A stretch of 64,000 nt of DNA from an uncultured Treponema sp. GTDB lineage: Bacteria; Spirochaetota; Spirochaetia; Treponematales; Treponemataceae. A program made the position numbers and the translations under genes. The stretch spans positions 143,675 through 207,674 of the forward strand of contig CAMVDX010000003.1 of the NCBI GenBank assembly GCA_947166355.1. Reading direction: 5' to 3'. The notes under the pieces were generated by a model. It worked only from the letters and a program-made list of their open reading frames with translations, did no database searches and was not told where the DNA came from. This document shows positions 58,162 through 64,000 of this stretch, piece after piece (position 1 is the first letter of the stretch; the number at the start of each line of letters is the position of its first letter).

Positions 58162-58175
58162 AAGCAGGGTGCAAT
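58162..58175 (-). promoter_or_regulatory. TTGCACCCTG promoter element, copy 12
   Basis: ATTGCACCCTGCTT on the minus strand, with an AT-rich TTAAAT near spacing 23. It lies 46 bp upstream of the SPFH gene start and just after the stop of the zinc-ribbon LRR gene. Confidence 0.55.
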
Positions 58176-58191
58176 TTTTTTTGAATGAGTC

Positions 58192-60657
58192 TTACCTTCT
58201 TATTATTTCAATTCCATCATCAAAGGCATCATCATCAACTTTGCAATTTTTGGGAATTGTTATAGTTCTTAGATTCGGACAATTTTTTAAAGCGTATCCG
58301 TAAATATTTGTGATTGAATCTGGCAAAGAAACATTTATTAAACTAGTACAACCTTCGAATAAAGAATCTGCAATATAAGAAACTGAATCAGGAATAGTTA
58401 TGCTTGTAAGGCCTGTGCAACCGCTGAAAGCACCGTCAACAATTGTAGTAACAGAATCAGGAATATTTATACTTGTAAGACTTGTACAACGGCTGAATGC
58501 ACCAGCTCCAATTTGAGTAACAGAATCAGGAATACTTATGCTTGTAAGGCCTGTGCAACCGAAAAATGCCACATCTCCAATTTTAGTAACTGAGTTTGGT
58601 ATATTTATACTTGTAAGACTTGTACAATGGCTGAATGCCCAATCTATAATTTCAGTAACAGAATCAGGAATTGCTATTGTTCCTTTTAATGAACCAGAAC
58701 AGACAATAATAGAAGTTTTAGATTTATTATAAACTATACCATTTAGAGAACAATAATGTTTATTAGCTGGTGATACAGTAATTAAGATGTTTTTACAACC
58801 TTCGAATGCATTTTCTCCAATTTGAGTAACAGAATCAGGAATATTTATACTTGTAAGACCTGTACAACCTTTGAAAGCTCCTGATTTAATTTCAGTCACA
58901 GAATCAGGAATAGTTATGCTTGTAAGACCTGTACAACCGCTGAATGTGCTCATTCCAATTACAGTCACAGAATCAGGAATAATTATGCTTGTAAGACCTG
59001 TACAACCGCTGAATGCACTACTTCCAATTTGAGTAACAGAATCAGAAATAGTTATGCTTGTAAGACCTGTACAACCGCTGAATGCACCTTCTTCAATTGT
59101 AGTAACAGAATCAGGAATATTTATACTTGTAAGACCTGTACAACCGCTGAATGCACTTTCTTCAATTGTAGTAACAGAATCAGGAATATTTATACTTGTA
59201 AGACCTATACAATCGCTGAAAGCAACGACTTCAATTGTAGTAACAGAATCAGGAAGTTTTATGTTTGTAAGCCCGGTGCAGTTGGAAAAATGTGGACTGC
59301 AATCTTCAAAAGAACTGTTCGATAAATCTAATGCAATTTTACAATCTTTTTTGTCAATTAAACTTTCATGTAATTTTGAACTTTGTTCTTCTGTAATTTT
59401 TCCAGATATTTTTATGGTACACTTTTCAGAATTCAATTTAGAAATAAAATCTACAGCTTCTGATGCATCTACTTCATATATTTCATTTAAAAGTTCTTTA
59501 TTCATTACTGCCCAATAAAGCTGGTTATCTTCGCAGAATTGCTTTGTGATTTCCGGTACTATTTCGCCGGCAGCTTCCTGCATAAACATCTGCACCCGAA
59601 CCTGCATACTGAGTTCCAGCTCGTTCTGAGCTTCGCCAAGGTCTTCTACAAGTTCTTTTGCTTTATTCAGAAAATCCTGCTTTTTGAATTTTATATAAAG
59701 CGCGTAATTCAATAAAACCTGATAGCATTTTACGAGGGCATTTTCCGGCCAGATTCTTGCGGCCTGCTTGTATTTGCGTTCTGCTTCGTCTAAATCATCA
59801 TTTTTCAGTGCAATATCTATGGCTGTAATATATGCCATAAGAATATCTACCTGCATAGAATTGATAAAGCTTAAAGCCTGTTCGCTGTCTGTTTCTGCAA
59901 GCAGCGGAATATAGATATTCAAGATTTTTTCATCTTTCTGATGGTTATTGAAAATTTGTTTAATAATTTCGAATGCTTCTGTTGATTTTTCTTCTTTATA
60001 AAATAAGTTGCAGGCATTATCGATATTCAGTTTTTCTACGGTTGTATAGTTTTCTGAATTATCTCCTTTTAACTGCTGTTCAAGTATAGCGGCTTTATCC
60101 TGAGAGATATTTAATTTCTGTTGTAATGTTATCAGCTGATTTCGTTCAGCAAATTCAATGCGGCCGTCTGCCAGAGCCATTTTGAGTGCATTTTTGTATT
60201 CTTCTTCATTGCGTTTTATAATGGTGTTTACGCAATCTTTGCAAACCCCATTCTTTGAGTCAAAACAATTTGCACAGGTAAACTGTCCGCACTCTTTGCA
60301 GTCAAAGCCTTCAATGATTGGTACAAGGCTTCCGCAGATATGACACTTTTTAACCTGCTTTGTCTGATCTTCATTCTTTATGATTGTTGCATTACCTGCA
60401 ATGTGAGTTTCTTCTTTGTGGCCAATTACGTCGCCGGCAATTACGTTTTTGTCGCCCATATTAAGGCCTGAGTCGCTGGCATTCGGATTTGCCTGACCAT
60501 CCTGTTTTGTACCGCATTCCGGGCAGAATTTAGCAGACAGTGGAAGTTCAAATCCGCATTTTATACATTTTTTTGTTTGAGGAACAGGAGTTCCGCATTC
60601 AAGACAGAATTTTGCTCCTTCATCAAGTTCTGTTCCGCAATTGGCACATTTTGGCAT
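58192..60657 (-). CDS. Zinc-ribbon, TerB-like and LRR protein
   Basis: An 821-residue protein. Two zinc ribbons (residues 4-22 and 31-50) are followed by the block GDKNVIAGDVIGHKEETHIA, a treble-clef-like zinc cluster (CHICG..CKECG..CANC..CKDC, about 108-150), a TerB-like helical motif (ADGRIEFAERNQLITLQQKL), and TPR-like helices. From about residue 480 there are some 14 LRR_5 repeats, many nearly identical at the DNA level. It shares residues 50-400 with the protein at 62055. Cytoplasmic; probably a scaffold or sensor. It lies 26 bp after the gene at 60684. Confidence 0.8.
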   Translation of the reverse strand: MPKCANCGTELDEGAKFCLECGTPVPQTKKCIKCGFELPLSAKFCPECGTKQDGQANPNASDSGLNMGDKNVIAGDVIGHKEETHIAGNATIIKNEDQTKQVKKCHICGSLVPIIEGFDCKECGQFTCANCFDSKNGVCKDCVNTIIKRNEEEYKNALKMALADGRIEFAERNQLITLQQKLNISQDKAAILEQQLKGDNSENYTTVEKLNIDNACNLFYKEEKSTEAFEIIKQIFNNHQKDEKILNIYIPLLAETDSEQALSFINSMQVDILMAYITAIDIALKNDDLDEAERKYKQAARIWPENALVKCYQVLLNYALYIKFKKQDFLNKAKELVEDLGEAQNELELSMQVRVQMFMQEAAGEIVPEITKQFCEDNQLYWAVMNKELLNEIYEVDASEAVDFISKLNSEKCTIKISGKITEEQSSKLHESLIDKKDCKIALDLSNSSFEDCSPHFSNCTGLTNIKLPDSVTTIEVVAFSDCIGLTSINIPDSVTTIEESAFSGCTGLTSINIPDSVTTIEEGAFSGCTGLTSITISDSVTQIGSSAFSGCTGLTSIIIPDSVTVIGMSTFSGCTGLTSITIPDSVTEIKSGAFKGCTGLTSINIPDSVTQIGENAFEGCKNILITVSPANKHYCSLNGIVYNKSKTSIIVCSGSLKGTIAIPDSVTEIIDWAFSHCTSLTSINIPNSVTKIGDVAFFGCTGLTSISIPDSVTQIGAGAFSRCTSLTSINIPDSVTTIVDGAFSGCTGLTSITIPDSVSYIADSLFEGCTSLINVSLPDSITNIYGYALKNCPNLRTITIPKNCKVDDDAFDDGIEIIRR

Positions 60658-60683
60658 TCTCGATTCTCCTTATACTTTGTAAC

Positions 60684-62030
60684 TTAAAACTTTCTGATTG
60701 GGCGGACGTAGTTTGTGTATCCTTCAATAGTCGATCGATCGAAGACTTTCCAGCCGTTTTCTGGTGCTAGGATTTTTCCGCCATCAAGAAATGCTGAACT
60801 AGTTGAAAATGAGATTGTATTGCAATGAGATTGATCTTTTTGTTCTGATGTCAAATAACAAATCGTACCATCCTTAACATATCCCCAAAATGTGGAATAA
60901 AACTCATCAAGTTTACCTAGTTCAACAAGTTTATCAATTTTCTTTCTATTTTTGCCTGAATCTACAAGATTTTTATAACACATCTGCATTTCTGCGACAT
61001 TGCCAAGATACCAGTCATCTTTACCACCGGAAGAATAATTTGCGGCATAATAAGCAGCTGAATCTTCTTCAAATTCTTCAACAAGTAATTCTGTATTGAC
61101 ATCACCTGTACCAAGCTCTGTCTTTAAGCCTTCAACATCTACAGAATAAATACCAAAATATATGTTCTGACTTTTTGTTGGTGCTATTTCAAGGAATCGC
61201 CAGCCGTCTGAATACTCGCCTTTATCATAGAAGATTACGCCGGCTTCTCCTAATCCACCAACTTTGTAAGATTTAATTCTCTTTTGTCTTGCCTTTTCTT
61301 CTGCTTTTGCCTGAGCCGCTGCTTCTTTCTGTGATTTCTTTTCTGAAGCCTTGGCAATGTATTCTTCTGTAGATGTGTATTTATGGATTCCATAAACAGC
61401 ACCGCCGATTACTCCTGCGGCCAAAACTGCAGCAAAGGTAATTCTTATACGCTTCATTGCTTTCTGTTTTTTCTGTTTGTTTTCTGCTTTTTGTACAAGA
61501 AGTATTTTTAAGCTGTTATAAGCATTGCAGGCTTCTGAATAAACTGGAGAATTATATAAAAATACATCCTGTTTAGTAAGTGATTCAAATTCGCTGATAA
61601 TACGTTTAAGTTCCGACTCGGATGCTTTTTTGTCTTTTTTTAGGGTATCCTGCATGCGGGGATTAAGAAGTGCCAACTGACTTATATAGTTTTGTGTGCG
61701 GGCATTTTTTTCATCTAAAAGGCGCTGTTCTTCCTGTCGTCTGCGTTCTTCTTCTTCGGCACGGCGGCGGGCTTCTGCGGCAAGTTGTTCCTGACGTTTG
61801 CGCTCTGCTTCAATCTGTTCCTGTCGTTTTCGTTCTTCTTCTGCTGCACGACGTTTTTCTTCTGCTTCCCTAGCCTCGCGTTCCTTTCGTTCTGCTTCTT
61901 CCCGGGCTTCTCTTTCTTTGCGTTCTTTTTCTTCCTGCTCAAGGCGGGCGCGTTCTTTTTCTGCCGCAATTTTTTCTGCCTGAGATTCTTCGGCTTTTTT
62001 TAAGATATCCTTATAATTCTTCAATGCCAT
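60684..62030 (-). CDS. Membrane protein with charged coiled coil and DUF1566-like domain
   Basis: A 448-residue protein. Residues 1-130 are an extremely charged coiled coil (E, R, K and A rich), then a helical segment, one transmembrane helix near residue 200 (ITFAAVLAAGVIGGAVYGI), a second charged stretch, and a C-terminal domain from about residue 265 with VGGLGEAGVIFYDKGEYSDG and WYLGNVAEMQMCYKNL, as in DUF1566 (Lcl C-terminal-like) proteins. It is placed between the two related zinc-ribbon genes with 26 and 24 bp spacing, so the three form one operon. Confidence 0.7.
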   Translation of the reverse strand: MALKNYKDILKKAEESQAEKIAAEKERARLEQEEKERKEREAREEAERKEREAREAEEKRRAAEEERKRQEQIEAERKRQEQLAAEARRRAEEEERRRQEEQRLLDEKNARTQNYISQLALLNPRMQDTLKKDKKASESELKRIISEFESLTKQDVFLYNSPVYSEACNAYNSLKILLVQKAENKQKKQKAMKRIRITFAAVLAAGVIGGAVYGIHKYTSTEEYIAKASEKKSQKEAAAQAKAEEKARQKRIKSYKVGGLGEAGVIFYDKGEYSDGWRFLEIAPTKSQNIYFGIYSVDVEGLKTELGTGDVNTELLVEEFEEDSAAYYAANYSSGGKDDWYLGNVAEMQMCYKNLVDSGKNRKKIDKLVELGKLDEFYSTFWGYVKDGTICYLTSEQKDQSHCNTISFSTSSAFLDGGKILAPENGWKVFDRSTIEGYTNYVRPIRKF

Positions 62031-62054
62031 TTTTTTGTTCCTTTTTTTATGGTA

Positions 62055-63791
62055 TTAATATTTTTTATAATCACTAAAATCAGTTCCATTTATTATTTTT
62101 CCATTTTTTTTCTTAATTGAAAGAATTTTGTAAATGCTTGGATATCTTTCACCTGTAGTTCCATTAGGGGTATTTTCTTCTGTATATTCAATAGTGATGT
62201 TTTTTTGTCCAATTGCTTTTATAGGGAATGTAAAACACCTCGCAAATTTTCCAGAACCACAAACTACTGTAGCTTTATCCCCAACTTCAGCTTGCTTAAT
62301 AAGTTTACGAACATTTTCTTCATGTCTTTTTAAGAATTCTTGTTTTTCTTTTTCGAAACGACGTTGTTCTTTTTCAATACGGTGTTGTTCTTCTAAGTAC
62401 TGCTGTTCTAACAGATTTGCTTTTTCATCTGAAATTTTAAGCTCCTGCTGTAGAGAGAGAAGATGCTGCCTTTTTGAGAATTCTATTCTGCCATCTGAAT
62501 AAGCCTTTTTGAGAGCATTTTTATATTCTTCTTCGTTACGTTTTTGTAATGCTGCTGCTTCTTGTGCTTCATGTTCCTTACGTTCTTTTTCTTTTTTAGT
62601 TATGAATTGTTTCTGCATAATTCCATAATAAAGCTGGTTATCCTTGCAGAACTGCCTTGTTATTTCTGGAACAGTTTCCCCTGAGATTTCTTGTATAAAC
62701 ATCTGAACTCTTACTTGCATGCTAAGTTCTAGCTCATTCTGTGCTTCTCCAAGATTTTCTACAAGTTCTTTTGCTTTATCAAGAAAGTTTTGATGCTTAA
62801 ACTTTTTATATAGAGCGTAATTTAACAAAACCTGATAGCATTTTACGAGAGCGTTTTCAGGCCAGATTCTTGCAGCTTGTTTGTATTTACGTTCGGCTTC
62901 ATCTAAATCATCATTTTGTAATGCAATATCTATGGCGGTAATGTATGCCATGAGGATATCTACCTGCATAGAATTGATGAAGTTTAAGGCTTCTTCATCG
63001 TCTGTTTCTGCAAGAAGCGGAATATATATATTCAAGATTTTTTCGTTATTCTGATGGTTATTAAAAATTGGTTGTATGATTTCAAATGCTTTTACTGCAT
63101 TTTCTTCTTTATAATATAAGTTATAAGTTCTATCGATATTCAGTTCTTCAACAGTAGTGAGGATTTCTGAATTATCTCCCTTTAACTGCTGTTCAAAGAG
63201 TTTAGCCTTTTCGTCAGAAATTTTCAGTTTATGCTGAAGCGTAATAAGCTGCTGGCGTTCTGAATATTCAATTCTGCCATCGGCATAAGCCATTTTGAGT
63301 GCGCTTTTAAATTCTTCTTCATTGCGTTTATGAAGTGCTTCTACACAATCTGTACAGCAGCCTGCATCACTATCAAAACAGCTTGCACAGGTAAACTGGT
63401 GACATTCCGGGCAGTCAAAGCCATCTACAATCTGTACGATACTTCCGCAGATGTGACATTTTTTTACCTGTTTTGTCTGATCTTCATTTTTTATGATTGT
63501 TGCGTTACCTGCAATGTGGGTTTCTTCTTTATGGCCTATTACGTCGCCGGCAATTACGTTTTTGTCGCCCATGCTAAGGCCGGTGGCTCCCGCTGCATTT
63601 GATGTGCCTGTGCCGTCGAGTCTTGTTCCGCATTCTGAGCAGAACTTTGTTCCTTTTTTATATTTAAGTCCACATTTAGGGCAGCAAACTTGTTCTTCTT
63701 CGAGTTTTACCGGGCTGCCGTCTTCATTCTCACAGTTTTCACAGAAGTTTCCTGATTCGTATTGGCGTAAACATTTTGGACAGATTTTCAT
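62055..63791 (-). CDS. Zinc-ribbon protein with duplicated TerB-like motif
   Basis: A 578-residue protein. Zinc clusters lie at residues 4-20 (CPKC..CENC) and 35-56 (CCPKCG..CSECGT), then GDKNVIAGDVIGHKEETHIA, a cysteine-rich cluster (CHICG..CPEC..CASC..CTDC), and a TerB-like motif (YADGRIEYSERQQLITLQHK). TPR-like helices and a coiled coil with a second TerB-like motif (YSDGRIEFSKRQHLLSLQQE) follow. The last 75 residues form a beta domain (KATVVCGSGKFARCFTFPIK). The first 400 residues closely match the protein at 58192. It heads the three-gene operon, with a hairpin and pentanucleotide tract upstream. Confidence 0.8.
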   Translation of the reverse strand: MKICPKCLRQYESGNFCENCENEDGSPVKLEEEQVCCPKCGLKYKKGTKFCSECGTRLDGTGTSNAAGATGLSMGDKNVIAGDVIGHKEETHIAGNATIIKNEDQTKQVKKCHICGSIVQIVDGFDCPECHQFTCASCFDSDAGCCTDCVEALHKRNEEEFKSALKMAYADGRIEYSERQQLITLQHKLKISDEKAKLFEQQLKGDNSEILTTVEELNIDRTYNLYYKEENAVKAFEIIQPIFNNHQNNEKILNIYIPLLAETDDEEALNFINSMQVDILMAYITAIDIALQNDDLDEAERKYKQAARIWPENALVKCYQVLLNYALYKKFKHQNFLDKAKELVENLGEAQNELELSMQVRVQMFIQEISGETVPEITRQFCKDNQLYYGIMQKQFITKKEKERKEHEAQEAAALQKRNEEEYKNALKKAYSDGRIEFSKRQHLLSLQQELKISDEKANLLEQQYLEEQHRIEKEQRRFEKEKQEFLKRHEENVRKLIKQAEVGDKATVVCGSGKFARCFTFPIKAIGQKNITIEYTEENTPNGTTGERYPSIYKILSIKKKNGKIINGTDFSDYKKY

Positions 63792-63870
63792 ATATTCCTC
63801 ACTGTATTAATTTTTCAAGATTTTAGGGCTAAGTCCGTTAATGATATCCGGTTTGATGATTGAAATTTAA

Positions 63871-63917
63871 GATTTTAAAACACCTTTACCCCCAGAGGAG
63901 ATTCCCGCGGGGGTGTA
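63871..63917 (-). promoter_or_regulatory. ACCCCC/GGGGGT hairpin element, copy 2
   Basis: ACCCCC (63888-63893) pairs with GGGGGT (63909-63914). The surrounding bases, including GATTTTAAAACA, match 43084-43130. It lies about 80-125 bp upstream of the gene start at 63791. Confidence 0.7.
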
Positions 63918-63945
63918 AAATTGGTATTTATAGAAAGTTTTAGCG

Positions 63946-64000
63946 TGTGCTGTGCTGTGCTGTGCTGTGCTGTGCTGTGCTGTGCTGTGCTGTGCTGTGC
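63946..64000. repeat. Pentanucleotide tract (TGTGC)11 or more, cut by the window end
   Basis: Eleven perfect TGTGC units reach the last base of the window, so the real number is unknown. It lies beyond the hairpin element upstream of the zinc-ribbon operon, as the (GAGTT)7 tract does at 43166. Confidence 0.95.

Noticed and set aside
27000..58200. Integron cassette array (single genes in one orientation separated by a repeated element, with imperfect palindromes and GTTAAAT-like ends)
   Set aside because: Chromosomal integrons are known in oral treponemes, so this was tested. The repeated TTGCACCCTG element is not palindromic, its short copies have no paired R boxes, operons of several genes occur, and no integrase is in the window. 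A promoter explains the fixed spacing to ATAAT and to the start codons better.
59029..59518. Plus-strand frames with regular cysteine or valine repeats
   Set aside because: They are the antisense of the LRR repeats of the gene at 58192 and inherit their periodicity.

Overview
The window looks like the chromosome of a host-associated Treponema-type spirochete. The evidence is the moderately low GC content, the many BspA/TpLRR-type leucine-rich and Sel1 repeat proteins, a large family of short palindromic repeats between and inside genes, and a pMV158/pTS1-type rolling-circle plasmid insertion. This assignment rests on gene content only; there is no rRNA gene to confirm it.

Region 1 (about 0.1-3.4 kb) is an integrated rolling-circle plasmid. 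It has a hairpin with a TACTACG nick site, a MobV relaxase, a large palindromic non-coding segment, a Rep protein and a CopG-like repressor. It is bounded by a 15-bp direct repeat. Region 2 (3.4-24.5 kb) is core chromosome: a secreted DUF4932 zincin, Mfd, two RluA-family pseudouridine synthases, tRNA-Leu(CAG), a YggS-like PLP protein, RsmA, a ComEC-like channel, a HEAT-repeat protein, a PilZ protein, a CPBP protease, a three-gene Gld-like ABC system and RNase Z. Palindromic repeats sit between these genes and, in two places, inside reading frames.

Region 3 (24.5-64 kb) is accessory and almost entirely on the minus strand. It holds an AAA+ ATPase with a beta-helix partner, two DNA methyltransferases, a DUF1703-type ATPase/nuclease, an Rpn-type nuclease, Sel1 and LRR proteins, tiny membrane proteins, and remnants of ADP-ribosylation genes (DUF3990 and PARG). 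A probable toxin/immunity operon follows (SUFU, a membrane coiled-coil protein, and a secreted PD-(D/E)XK protein with a glycine zipper). The end of the window has zinc-ribbon proteins: SPFH/band-7, a C25 caspase-like protease, TerB-like helices, LRR and DUF1566.

Two upstream architectures organise region 3. Twelve copies of TTGCACCCTGYTC each lie 45-190 bp before a minus-strand start codon, and most have an ATAAT-like box at a fixed spacing of 22; they look like promoters of one regulon. Two other operons, headed by the genes starting at 43047 and 63791, have instead a conserved ACCCCC/GGGGGT hairpin preceded by a pentanucleotide repeat tract, which suggests phase-variable expression. Three operons begin with, or consist of, a paralogous 58-62 residue membrane protein. 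The most novel candidates are the SUFU/nuclease operon, the zinc-ribbon/caspase/SPFH cluster and the shared promoter element.
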